Assembly: GCA_003117195.1 (NCBI GenBank)
Contig: BDSI01000015.1
Span: 187,001-251,000, forward strand
DNA length: 64,000 nt
Direction of reading: 5' to 3'
Source: Eudorina sp. 2006-703-Eu-15
Lineage: Eukaryota; Chlorophyta; Chlorophyceae; Chlamydomonadales; Volvocaceae
A model generated the notes under the pieces. It saw nothing but the letters and a program-made list of their open reading frames with translations, ran no database searches and had not been told where the DNA came from. A program made the position numbers and the translations under genes. Of the stretch, positions 37,201-48,015 are shown piece after piece (the stretch's first letter is position 1; each line of letters begins with the position of its first letter).

Positions 37201-38956
37201 GCGGCGGCGGCGAGGGCACGGCCGGCGCTGCGGTTGCCGGCCCCGCAGCCAGCCCCGGCGCCTGCAGCCAGGCCCTCACGGGTTGCCAGTCCCACACCGT
37301 GCCCGCGCTCCGCTCCAGCAGTCGCCGCAGGTCAGATTTGTACGACAGCGGCTGCAGCAGGAGCATCCACTTCAGGCGGCTGTTGAATCCGACCACGCCG
37401 CCCGGCTCACGTCCGATCCTGCCCAAGATCATCTCCTTGTCTTTCTGCGAGGCGCACTGCGCTTTGGAGATGTCCAGGCCGTGGACAAGCGCCAGCCGCT
37501 CCACCAAGCTGAGCGGCATCATCAGGCCGTCCGTACCGTAGTACTGCAGCGTGGCCGCCCACTCGTACACGCACCAGGCCCGGCTGGCGGGTTTGCCGGG
37601 CTCGCCGGCGGAGCCCATCACGACCAGGGTGCCGTACTTGGCGGCTTGTACGACATCCTGGATGGCGGCGACATCCTCCGCGTTCTGCCGGGTGCCGTCG
37701 TGCTGCTCGGATGGATGGACAGCGGGGGTCAGCGAACGGGTGCGCACGACACGGGTCGCAAGTGAATACCCAGGTGCTGTCGAGCTCTTGCGAGTAAGAC
37801 ATGATTGCGGTTCCTTGCGGTATCATGTCCCCGCAGTCGGTTTCAGCGCTAGCCACGCAGCATGGGCGCCGGCGGGGTTGCGCCGACGTCGGAGTGGATG
37901 GTCGACTGGGACGTGCGGACAAACCTCCGCAGATTTGGCCACAGGATGTGCGCAGCGCCGCGCAGTGGAAGGCGACGTGCGTGGGCGCGGGCGCGTGGAG
38001 CCGCACCAGCACCTGCACCCGGTGTACAGCCCCGGGCCTCCCCACCTGCCCCCGCCCCAATTCACAAGACGTATTACGTATCCCAGTGCCCGTCCGGCAA
38101 CAACCCCATCCATCTTCAGAAGCCCAGATGGGCGCTATCCCATCCTCCAACCACACTCGACATGCCGTGACAGCAGCCGACCTATATCGGCCGTGACAGC
38201 AGCCGACCTACACATGCAGCAGCTGACCTGGTTGACCGCGAAGATGTCCAGCCACACCCGCGTGTCCTCCGCCGCGTCCACCAGGAAGCCCTCGATGCTC
38301 TGAACCAGCCCCGCGAAACTGTTGGCCCACGCGTGGCTGATGAAGTAATCAGGCGGACCCACATCACCGGGATCCACGAGCTCCCCGACGTCGACCAGCC
38401 GCCGCAGGCTCGCTTCGCCGCCTAGCTGATGCTCGTCCCGCGTGACCCGTACGACCCAGGACTTCAGATCGTACATGTTGAGTTTGGAGAACGGCTTGCC
38501 GGCCAGGAAGGCGCACCGGGTGTCGTCTAGCTGCAGGTGGGCCACCAACCGCCGCAGCCCACGGAGGCTTATGGCTTTTGAGACGACCGTGGCGGCACGC
38601 GGTCGGGTGCGGCCGTTGCTGCTTTCGCAGCGGCTGCAGCTGCTTCCGCTACTGTCGCGGCGGCTGCTGCTGCGTGCGGCGACGACAGCCTTGTGGAGGT
38701 GTGCCTTGCCACCGCCGCTGCCAGAGGAAACGTTACCGGCGGCGGGGCTTCGCGGGCTGAGGTCCGTTGCGCCTGTCTCCTGTCCTTGCTGTGGTTGCTG
38801 TTGCTGCGGTTGCTGTTGTTGTTTCCGTTGCTGTTCTTCCCGTTGTTGCTGTTGCTGCGGTTGCTGTTGTTGTTTCTCTTGCTGTTGCGGCTGTTGTTGT
38901 TGAAGCTGCGACCGCGTCACGACGGCGGCCGCGTGGGCACTGCTCCCGCACCCCAT
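25239..38956 (-). CDS. NLR-like STAND receptor: TIR-like, NACHT NTPase, 14 WD40 repeats
   Basis: Predicted 1,637-aa signal-transducing NTPase from 17 exons. Exon 1 (38956-38228) starts MGCGSS, a likely N-myristoylation/palmitoylation signal. A Gln-rich linker follows (about 17-70), then a TIR-like domain with DYFISHAW (203-210) and [10 protein letters not shown]. Exon 2 (37702-36984) continues it with RAWCVYEW (Glu about 290) and has the P-loop GPGEGKST (427-434). Exon 3 (36464-34817) has Walker [10 protein letters not shown] (544-552), RFIVTTRPD and a helical segment. Fourteen WD40 exons follow: 34139-34014, 33598-33473, 32986-32852, 32459-32334, 31733-31608, 30903-30778, 30301-30176, 29916-29791, 29497-29351, 28952-28821, 28300-28175, 27795-27670, 25941-25816, 25382-25239. 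Every WD exon is phase 0 with no stop. Known STAND proteins oligomerise on ligand binding. The ligand and an immune role here are inferred. Confidence 0.9.
26750..27282 (-). pseudogene. ORF remnant nested in a WD40 intron
   Basis: The 1.7-kb intron between the last two complete WD40 exons and the preceding one (25942-27669) contains two overlapping minus-strand frames. One starts with an ATG at 27282 and encodes a charged segment with a Cys/His cluster ([19 protein letters not shown], then DCKQKRS). It ends at 27040. The other, from 27181 to 26750, ends in an Arg/Gly-rich [12 protein letters not shown] tail. The frames overlap and look like one gene broken by a shift or linked by an unseen intron. 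A Cys/His module followed by an RG-rich tail suggests a nucleic-acid-binding protein, perhaps from a mobile element. Not recognised. Confidence 0.4.
28311..28434. repeat. 24-bp minisatellite in a WD40 intron
   Basis: About five copies of a 24-bp unit close to TTGAGGTGTAGGGTGTTGGC lie immediately upstream (in gene direction) of the WD40 exon 28300-28175. Confidence 0.8.
29505..29556. repeat. CAGCA pentanucleotide microsatellite
   Basis: A run of about ten CAGCA units sits next to the acceptor of the WD40 exon 29497-29351. On the gene strand the run reads TGCTG and leads into the GTGCAG acceptor. Confidence 0.85.
29785..29971 (-). repeat. Duplicated WD40 exon block, copy 1
   Basis: The WD40 exon 29916-29791 plus about 55 bp of the adjoining upstream intron matches 31602-31788 almost perfectly. 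Within the 126-bp exon I count one difference (T versus G near 29858), and it is silent. One further difference lies in the first intron bases. Other WD40 exons of the gene are far more diverged, so this pair reflects recent duplication or gene conversion. Confidence 0.85.
30044..30152. repeat. GGCAGCAGTAGCTAGCGGGCC-type tandem repeat
   Basis: Four to five imperfect copies of a 24-27-bp unit containing GCAGCAGTAGC and GCGGGCC lie in the intron just downstream (gene sense) of the WD40 exon 30301-30176. Confidence 0.75.
31602..31788 (-). repeat. Duplicated WD40 exon block, copy 2
   Basis: Partner of 29785-29971. It contains the WD40 exon 31733-31608 and about 55 bp of upstream intron. Two other WD40 exons (30903-30778 and 30301-30176) lie between the copies. 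Confidence 0.85.
31832..31866. repeat. GGCAC pentanucleotide microsatellite
   Basis: About seven GGCAC units lie in the WD40 intron upstream (gene sense) of the exon 31733-31608, just beyond the duplicated block. Confidence 0.85.
33689..33900. repeat. 49-bp minisatellite in a WD40 intron
   Basis: About 4.5 copies of a 43-49-bp unit containing CCCACGAGATAGCGCCCTCC and GCAGGTGCGACCCCCAC lie between the first and second WD40 exons of the NLR-like gene. Confidence 0.85.
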
Positions 38957-39786
38957 GGCAAGCTGACTTCCACAGCGCACCCCAGCGCGCGGAACCAACG
39001 AGGAGGGTTACCAGCAGTTTAACTTCGCCATGTAGCTGTCTTGTGATTGCTCTTCGCCACCGGACACGGCCTCACGCAGTGAGTACGGTACTACAGCTGC
39101 GGCGGGCAGCGGCGACCAGCGGGCACCCGTACAAACCCGATTGCGTTATGTCATCGCAGGGCATGGCAATTTGCGCAAATTCTAGGGTGCTGTATCTCCA
39201 GTAATTACTGCTATAGGGTGGCTGTATAGAAGGAATTACAGCGGCCGTAGGCCGCTGGACTTTTTTTAGAAAATTTCACGAATTTGAGTCGCCGAAACCT
39301 TCATTTTCATACTCAAATTCATCCTTCTTACTCTAATTACTGAATCTTGCAGCCTAACCAAATAGCATATATTGAGCCTAAACAGAGGTTGTAGGCGACC
39401 GCGAGGTCACCATTGAAAACAGAGTTAAATTACGTGCACGCGGAGATCTTTTGTATCATTAGGGTGCCCAGGCGGAGGCATAGACCATTCGGGATCCAAA
39501 ATACAGACATCTTGACTTTAGGGGAGAAAGAGAAACGCCACATACAAGAACTTAGCTGCTTTTGACAGCGGGTATTAGCAACATTAGTGAAACGCAATGC
39601 TCTTCGTCAAATGTTATCATCTGTCAGCGGGGCTTGGATAAAAACCCACAAAAGCTTTACTTCTGAAAAACGATGTGAAGCGTCCACATGAATGATGGAT
39701 CAGTCGTTTTTTGTGGTTTGTGGCAGAAACTATGCAGTGCGAAACGCGTTGCCAGTCGTTGCAGTCGTTGTCGGTGACGGGTTCGT
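38957..39786. other. Upstream region of the NLR-like gene
   Basis: About 0.8 kb between the NLR-like start codon and the satellite array. It turns AT-rich from about 39240 to 39700 and contains a palindrome CAGCGGCCGTAGGCCGCTG near 39239-39257. It should hold the NLR promoter and 5' UTR. No gene is seen. Confidence 0.4.
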
Positions 39787-41333
39787 GGTCTCAGGCCCTG
39801 GCAAGCGGTCTCAAGGGCCTGAGACCCCCTGGCACGGCCTTATACCGCGTGTCAACTCCTTAGACCGCACCCCAGGGCCTGAGACCCCCTGCCACGGCCT
39901 AATACCTCGTGTCAGCTCCTGAGACCGCACCTCAGGGCCTGAGACCCCCTGCCACGGCCTAATACCGCGTGTCAGCTCCTGAGACCGCACCCCAGGGCCT
40001 GAGACCCCCTGGCACGGCCTAATACCGCGTGTCAGCTCCTGAGACCGCGCACCAGGGCCTGAGACCCCCTGGCACGGCCTAATACCGCGTGTCAGCTCCT
40101 GAGACCGCACCCCAGGGCCTGAGACCCCCTGGCACGGCCTAATACCGCGTGTCAGCTCCTGAGACCGCACCCCAGGGCCTGAGACCCCCTGCCACGGCCT
40201 AATACCGCGTGTCAGCTCCTGAGACCGCACCCCAGGGCCTGAGACCCCCTGGCACGGCCTAATACCGCGTGTCAGCTCCTGAGACCGCACCCCAGGGCCT
40301 GAGACCCCCTGCCACGGCCTAATACCGCGTGTCAGCTCCTGAGACCGCACCTCAGGGCCTGAGACCCCCTGCCACGGCCTCTTACCGAGTGTCAGCTCCT
40401 TAGACCGCACCCCAGGGCCTGAGACCCCCTGCCACGGCCTAATACCGCGTGTCAGCTCCTGAGACCGCACCTCAGGGCCTGAGACCCCCTGGCACGGCCT
40501 TATACCGCGTGTCAGCTCCTGAGACCGCGCACCAGGGCCTGAGACCCCCTGGCACGGCCTAATACCGCGTGTCAGCTCCTGAGACCGCACCCCAGGGCCT
40601 GAGACCCCCTGCCACGGCCTAATACCTCGTGTCAGCTCCTGAGACCGCACCTCAGGGCCTGAGACCCCCTGCCACGGCCTAATACCGCGTGTCAGCTCCT
40701 GAGACCGCACCCCAGGGCCTGAGACCCCCTGGCACGGCCTTATACCGCGTGTCAGCTCCTGAGACCGCACCCCAGGGCCTGAGACCCCCTGCCACGGCCT
40801 AATACCGCGTGTCAGCTCCTGAGACCGCACCTCAGGGCCTGAGACCCCCTGCCACGGCCTCTTACCGAGTGTCAGCTCCTGAGACCGCACCCCAGGGCCT
40901 GAGACCCCCTGGCACGGCCTAATACCGCGTGTCAGCTCCTTAGACCGCACCCCAGGGCCTGAGACCCCCTGCCACGGCCTAATACCGCGTGTCAGCTCCT
41001 GAGACCGCACCTCAGGGCCTGAGACCCCCTGCCACGGCCTCTTACCGAGTGTCAGCTCCTGAGACCGCACCCCAGGGCCTGAGACCCCCTGGCACGGCCT
41101 AATACCGCGTGTCAGCTCCTTAGACCGCACCCAAGGGCCTGAGACCCCCTGCCACGGCCTAATACCGCGTGTCAGCTCCTGAGACTGCACCTCAGGGCCT
41201 GAGACCCCCTGCCACGGCCTCTTACCGAGTGTCAGCTCCTGAGACCGCACCCCAGGGCCTGACACGAGGTCTCAGGCCCTGGCACGCGGTCTCAGGCCCT
41301 GGCACGCGGTCTCAGGCCCTGGCATGCGATCTC
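39787..41333. repeat. 60-bp satellite array with inverted ends
   Basis: Twenty-four consecutive 60-bp units (39841 to about 41260) carry the pattern TACCGCGTGTCAGCTCCTGA, then GACCGCACCCCAGGGCCTGA. Higher-order structure is visible: units 40861-41040 and 41041-41220 form near-identical 180-bp trimers, and a CTTACCGAGT variant marks 40381, 40861, 41041 and 41221. At both ends the motif is inverted. GGTCTCAGGCCCTGG appears at 39787-39801, and a 20-bp unit of that motif repeats three times from about 41268. Because 60 is divisible by three, long frames stay open by arithmetic. Confidence 0.95.
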
Positions 41334-42368
41334 ACAAGCAACGGGGATGACGATGGGCAGACCAGGGGAGAGCGGCGAGAGCCACCGTTGGGTAATGTGT
41401 CTGGGCCCCACTGGGGCTGTTAGAATGAGCAGCCTTATGCTTCCCTACCAACGTAAAAAAACCGCCTTGTAATCGGAAGTGCCTGGGGTCATAGCTGTAT
41501 CAGCATGCGCATGTTATAGTGCTTAGCTCGCCTTGAACGCGGTATGGAACCAAGGCCGTGCGTTTTTCGGGGTTGTCAGGCCTTTGCATCACTGTGTGTG
41601 TGGCGCCCCCATGGATCATGTGCCCGTCCCCATCGCACTTGGAGTTGTTCGGACGCTAGTTCCAGGCACACTGCATAAACTATTTGCTTTATGTATCGCG
41701 CACCCCACAAAGTGGTGTTGCCTAGACGTGGAATGACGCCGCTGCCATTCCCACAGCTGCTACTTTGATATGTCAACTCCGGTACGGGACCCTGCTGTAT
41801 AATCCTCATGTGATGCGGTCTGCGGTTGGCTCTCTTCCTGCAAGACGGACTGTTACAGCAAACCCGTGTTGGTGCTGCAGTGCCGCAAAAGCGCAGTAAG
41901 GCAGCCCCACGCTGGATCACAACAATTGTCAGCCGCTGGCCAAACGACCCTTACACCACCAATCCAGCAACGTCCCCCCCAAATACACCAGGGGCAGGCA
42001 GCCCGAACAAACTAGATAGATCACGCCCCGGTGACAAGACCAGTCCAAAGATGTCTTCCTCTCTGCATAGTCGGCTACGGGCTGGCCCCCTGTTATCTCT
42101 TAGTAAATGAATGAACGTACATCATCCTTACCGTGCACGTTCCTACGCACCACTACCTCACGAGCAACTACGTACTACTGTGTCACAACTCACCACCATA
42201 CTGCAAACGTCATGCCCAGGACCACGAGCAGTATTGTACACCAAATCAGGTCCCTTCTGCACCAGATCGGCCACTCATGACCATCCACCATAAAGCCTAC
42301 TAAATGCTCGCCCCCGAAAGTCACCTATTCCTCAGGCCCTCAGCCCCTGAGCCGAGCGTGTGTATGTG
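41334..42368. other. Spacer between satellite and transposase 3' end
   Basis: One kilobase with no supported gene. It should contain the transposase 3' UTR. No terminal inverted repeat matching the far side of the transposase gene could be found by eye. Confidence 0.35.
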
Positions 42369-43315
42369 TTACTTCTGCTTCTTAGCGAGTTGGTTCCCAT
42401 CCTTGTAGGGGCACTTGTGTCCAGCTATCCGAGCGTCGATGCCGTGCTGTTTACATGCTCTGCAATACTTAATCACGTTCCTGCCCCCCTTGCCGGTGCC
42501 AGCAACTTGACCAGGCAGGTGCTGTGCTGTCGCCCGGCTCCCCTTTGGCTTCTCAAGGCCCGGCGGAATCTGGGGCTGCTGCGCTGCGCCAGCCATGAGC
42601 GCCGCCTGTGCTGAAGTCTGCGTGGGCGGGACGAGTGCATCAAGGATAGTCGGCGCTGTGAAGACACGTGTGACAGTATCAGCAACTGACGACGCAAGAG
42701 TCGTTGCCACACTGGGCTGTAGCCCCACTGCGGCTGTCAGGGCCAAGCTGTCCCTCTGGCTGGCAATGGTCAGGACCTTCTTTTGATAGTTCCTTAGGTG
42801 TGACTCACGCTTTGGAAATAGCCCCTCATAGCCTGGTGTCTGCTGCTGGATGGCCTGAGTAACCCGCACATTCCAATCCAAGGTCATTCCGGCCCAGTCT
42901 GTGTTCTTCGACTTAGTGAAGTTTGGGTAAAGCTCCCAGAACAACTTGATCTCGGCGTTTGAGGTAACTGGGCGCATGGTGTCTGCCACTGTAATACGGC
43001 GGGAGGACCCGGCCTTGGCAGCCCTGATGAAAGCTGTTAGCCTACCGGGACCATACTGGCTTACCGGCGCAGCTGTCGGAATCGCTGAGAACAACACCGC
43101 AGCCGAGCGCTTCCTGCCGCCTGGCTGTACAGCCGGCTGCACACTCGGCTGCAAGTTGCCGGGCTGCTGGATGTCAACCTGGGTGCCTGCCCGCACCGTG
43201 GCCGGCAGCGGTATTGCATCAGCTGCTGCCAGAGCACTGTCTAGCATGTCCTGAAGCGCCATGCCCTCCAGTTGCTCAGACACAGCCTGCGGCTGAAGTG
43301 ACGGTGCCAGTCCCA

Positions 43316-43347
<32 letters not shown>

Positions 43348-46300
43348 ATCTCCGGTTGATGTGCACCAGGCCCGTCCCATAAAGCCGTCTGCCGCTGCAT
43401 AGGCACCGCCAATGTTGGATTGCCGTGGGCTCGCTGCTGCTGTGGTACCCACCCAGCAGTTGGAAACCACTGCCCTTGCGTCGGTTGCCCTGCCAGAGTG
43501 GAGGCTGCACGCGCGGGGTCCAGCTGCTGATGCTGCGGCGGCAGCGGCGTCGTCCACGTTAAGTCTGTGTAGGCCGGTGCGGGCTGCTGGGCACCACCCG
43601 ACAGCTGCTGCCCTTGCGTCGGTTGCCCTGCCAGAGTGGAGGCTGCACGCGCAGGGTCCAGCTGCTGATGCTGCGGCGGCAGCGGCGTCGTCCACGTTAA
43701 GTCTGTGTAGGCCGGTGCGGGCTGCTGGGCACCACCCGACAGCTGCTGCCCTTGCGTCGATTGCCCTGCCAGAGTGGAGGCTGCACGCGCGGGGTCCAGC
43801 TGCTGATGCTGCGGCGGCAGCGGCGTCGTCCACGTTAAGTCTGTGTAGGCCGGTGCGGGCTGCTGGGCACCACCCGACAGCTGCTGCCCTTGCGTCGGTT
43901 GCCCTGCCAGAGTGGAGGCTGAACGCGCAGGGTCCAGCTGCTGATGCTGCGGCGGCAGCGGCGTCGTCCACGTTAAGTCTGTGTAGGCCGGTGCGGGCTG
44001 CTGGGCACCACCCGACAGCTGCTGCCCTTGCGTCGATTGCCCTGCCAGAGTGGAGGCTGCACGCGCGGGGTCCAGCTGCTGATGCTGCGGCGGCAGTGGC
44101 GGCCGTGTTGGGGCTGCACGCAGCTGCTGCTGTTGGACCGGTTGCCGCTGCTGGGAGGCTAGGGCCCGCAGCGGCAGGCCGATGCCCCGTTGCTGCGGGT
44201 CAGGGCATGGGAACCCCAGCGAGCTGGAGGTAGCAAGGCCGGGGCGCTGCTCCGCAAGGTGCCCCAATGATGCCACGACCGCAGCATTTAAATTGCCGCT
44301 GGCCAGGCCCGCCCATACGTGGCTCTGATCACCGACGACGAGCTGCTGAGGGAGGCGTGTGATCTGCTTCCCTGCAAGAAGCGAAACAGTAATCGATAAG
44401 GTGCTGTCATACTAAACTGCCGTTCACTACACGATGACTGCAACCACACGTACCGCGCTCGCAATCTTCGGGCAGGTCCTTCTGCAGGGGTTCTTTCAGC
44501 CACCAGCCATGCTTTGTAAGTTGGTCCATAGCCTGGAACACGGCCTTCACTTGATCCGTGTCACAGAGAGGGAGCAAAGTTCTGCAAGCAAGGTACACGG
44601 ATAAGACGACCGACATGAGTGCAACTGTCAAGTTCACCACGGTGAATTCTGGAACAAAAACATCCTACCCCGACTAACAAACAACGGTTCATGTGGAAGA
44701 GATTCAGTGAACCTACTCGCGCACATCAGATCGCTGAAGCAGCAGGCGCGCTGTGCTCGACGTCTTGGCCGTGATGAGCTCGTACACCGGACCAGCACAG
44801 GCGACCGCCTCCGGTGTGACTGGCGCACCGATTACGGCGGGCGGTGTCGCTGCAAGAGACGGAAAGAAAAGTAGGTTATAAACTGTAGAATGCAAGTCTC
44901 TTGGGGAAATGGATATGTACAGTCTCATCACGTACCAGGCAAGACCTTCCGCCAATCAAAGTGCATCTCCTCCGCGGTGCTTGACAGCTTTAATTCCGCC
45001 TCGGGGTACAGCAGGACCATGCCCAGCTGCTTGCACAGGCTGTTGACATCCCCCATCGCCGCATAGTCGTACATGCCGTAGTCCGTGGCACCGTGCTTGA
45101 AGGACTGGTCACGGTTCCACCGCCCCAAGAAGAGTGACATGATGAAAGTTGCAAGCCTTGGCGAGGTGTTGTATCCCGGCAGCAGGCGGTGGAAGTGGCT
45201 GTGGAAGCCCTCCACTGAGCTTGTGCCGCGCAGCACCATCCAGCGGGGCGGCTTCGAGGAATCACCCTCCAAGTTGACGTGCATTTCACGGCCGGGCGGG
45301 TCTATGGGACAGGGAGCGAACAGTTCGTTAGCAACAGTTATTCTGCCAACATCAGGAACATAACAACGGACGCCGCTATTGAGAGATGGAGTGACACACG
45401 CCAGGCATAGGAACACATCGTCGCACATGCCACACACCTAGAAAGCATACAAGCAAAACAGCGGCAACACCTTACACCCATTCGTGTTCTCTCACCGCTG
45501 ATCCTGTCGGCATTGATTAGCTGTTTAACACGCTCAAAGGCCTTCAGAGTTTCCGCCGTGAAGAGAGGCTTGCCAGTGCAGGCGTCCAATGCCGTACCGA
45601 AGTGAGCCTCGACCGCCATCACCCGTTGGAGCAGAATATCTGGCCGCGGGATGCTGCTCCGGCAGTTGGTGTCGTTTGGCTCCACCTTGTACCGCGCCCG
45701 TGCCGCGTTCTCATCATCCTTGTTGCGCTCCCTGAATGCCGCGGCGTACTTCTTCATGAAGGCTTCTACAAGCAAGGCACATCAGCATGATAGTGTGGCA
45801 TCGAGCGAGGGAATATCAATACGGTGTGGAACGAAGCTGTTTACCATGCTGTGTCATTCGACTGTTAGCAACAACCTCAAGAAACCCGTTTGGTTGCCCA
45901 CCTGTGAGAGCGTGCCCTGGCGGCAGGGTGTCCCGCATGCGCTGGAGCACGTGAAACAGGTCCTCCTTGACCGTCGCCTCCGGCCATATCCCGTTCAACG
46001 TATTTGCGACGGAATGGCTGTTGTCGACGTAAATGAGCTCCACCGGCTTTCCCTATTGAATGGGAAGACGCCAAGGAAGCGGTGATGGGTGTTAATGCAG
46101 TTGCGCATTGTATGGAGAGGCTACATGATTCAGCTAACAGGGATCACACGAAACCATGCACAACAGAACCTGCAGAGAGTGCCAACCAAATGAAAGGCGG
46201 AGTCCCGTTGCAATCCTGCAGCTGGGAACATACCTTGCTTAGCTCATCATTCCGCTTCTTTAGTAACCGCAGCGGCTCCTCCAGCTCCTTCAGGCCTCCC

Positions 46301-47846
46301 GAGCCGTGGTAGATGCCAACTACCTGGTTCCAATCGTTGAGGACTGAGACCGTGCCCTCCATGGCCGAGGAGCCGTCGGACAGGTGAACCTTCTTCGAGT
46401 TCTTGTACCCCGCGTCAATGCGCAGGATCGAGAACGTTAGCGACTTCTGGTAGTTGTTGCTGCACGTGACCTGCTTGTCGCCCCACGCAAGCAAGACATC
46501 GCTTGCGTAGGCGCTGTGGAGCTCTTTCCCATCATATTCCGGCGACATGTACTCGAAGAAGGGCAGGATGCCGGTAGGCTGTCCGCAAGACGCAGGGCAA
46601 AGGAGTGCAGGGGTTGAATGAAGCCCGACGGACGCATGCTGAATGGGCGCAACAACTGTATCGACCATATGCCTTATGACCTGGCTGGTCAAATCATCGT
46701 CTCGTTTCTTATGAACATACGAGCACTGTGTTGGCCCCGTCTAAAACCATACAAAAGCCGCCCCCGTGCTTCTTCTGCCCCCCCCCCTCCCCCACAAAAA
46801 GAACACATCACTTGCCTGCTGCTTTCTCCACACAGACCTGAGAGTCTGCTGGCCATCGCTGCTGCCACCGCTTCCACCGCCGCTCCCACCGCTCCCACCG
46901 CTGCCCTTGTAGGCGCGTGCCGCGTAGCTAAAGTACTCGGCTTGCTGCTGAAGGTATCCTTGGCGCGATATCTCGTTCCGGGTAGCCACGATGGAGGATA
47001 TGCTGCTGCCCTTCTGCATCCCCGCCATGAGCAAATCCAGCAGCGGTGTGGTCATACCGCCTTTGTGAGTCAGGATACCGCCGAGGCTGTTGCTGACTTC
47101 GATGGGCAAGGACGCGAGAACCTCCGGATCCGTCAGCAGGAAGGACTTGTCGCCCCCCGAGTTATGGTTCCCTGCACAGAGCACCCAGACAGGTGAGTGC
47201 CGTTATCGCCGCCATCTACCTGCCTACGTATTCGTCTGCGTCCACTCATAATGTCCATGGCACGCTGTGCTGGATGGGAAAACCCCGAGCAGAACTTTAA
47301 CCCCACAGCTTACCACGACACCCAAAACCCTGTCAATGCCAGCGACCAGGATGTCCCACCTTTGCATTCATAGCGCCGGGAAAACACGTACACCGTGCCG
47401 TTCAAACCCCTCATCGGTCTCGGGGGCGCCCAGCCGTCGAGATTAACCTTGCCTTTTACGCAGTGAGGACACGTCGGCCGCGTATCCTTCGTTACGCTAA
47501 ACTTGTCTAGGTCGAAGAAGACTATGGAGTCATTAACCAGCGTGCCCTGGTGTTGCGACGCCCGCGCGGACGAGGGCGAGGCAGCCGAGTCGCAGCAATA
47601 GCTGCAGCACTCATCGGCCATACGGCCGAAGCCTACTGAACTGACTTTTACAGATGCTTCGATCAACGCGCGGCCCACCCCCAGAATGATCTCTTGTTTG
47701 GACCATTTCGCGCCAGTGACATGTGTGAGGTAAACTTTACCGTGTTGAAACTTGAACTGAATACTATTGTCTTTTTTAAGGGAACTCCAATAGGTAAGGT
47801 TTATTGATTCAATGGGTGCTTTAGCTTGGCTGTTTTTGTTACTCAT
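42369..47846 (-). CDS. Large transposase-like protein with open reading frame, 9 exons
   Basis: Exons (minus strand): 47846-47360, 47171-46816, 46578-46234, 46052-45902, 45765-45496, 45301-44936, 44849-44717, 44581-44454, 44371-42369. Phases match at every junction, giving 1,412 aa without a stop. One donor is GC (after 46816). The front half resembles eukaryotic DDE-type transposases. It has a Cys pair PTCPHCVKGKVNLDGW with ...RRYECKG, LPIEVSNSLGG, then ILRIDAGYKNSKKV (D336), ELIYVDNSHS (D406) and a RGTSSVEGFHSHFHR motif (E567), followed by FLGRWNRDQ. These Asp/Asp/Glu residues are my candidate triad. The C-terminal half is Gln/Pro-rich with five 46-aa repeats, a SANT-like segment (WELYPNFTKSKNTDWAG) and a zinc knuckle YCRACKQ...GHKCPYKDG. 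The superfamily is not assigned. It could be an active element or a domesticated gene. Confidence 0.75.
43475..44100 (-). repeat. 138-bp in-frame coding repeats of the transposase-like gene
   Basis: About 4.5 copies start near 43475, 43613, 43751, 43889 and 44027. Each encodes a 46-aa unit with PPQHQQLDPARAASTLAGQ and GGAQQPAPAYTDLTWTT. Copies are almost identical, which points to recent expansion. A run of CTG triplets (poly-Gln on the coding strand) lies at about 43319-43347. Confidence 0.9.
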
Positions 47847-48015
47847 TTCCTCACGGCTTGTGCAAGCATATGGTCAAACTGCAAATAAATGATTGCTCTA
47901 GAATGTAAGCAAGAAAGAGAAAGGCAGACCAGTTTGTTACTGACCGGTTACTACTTACCGCACAGTACTCGGGAATTCAGCGCTGTACAGTGAATTAGGT
48001 CCGCCGTACAGGCCC

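Noticed and set aside
39811..41265. 484-residue open frame on the minus strand
   Set aside because: It is the 60-bp satellite translated. The unit length is divisible by three so frames stay open; there is no splice context or protein family.
39787..41333. Possible CRISPR-like array
   Set aside because: Units are contiguous 60-bp tandem repeats without unique spacers, in a eukaryotic genome.
43276..44233. Ala-rich frames on both strands over 43.3-44.2 kb
   Set aside because: Shadows created by the 138-bp coding repeats; the correct frame is set by splice phase from upstream transposase exons.
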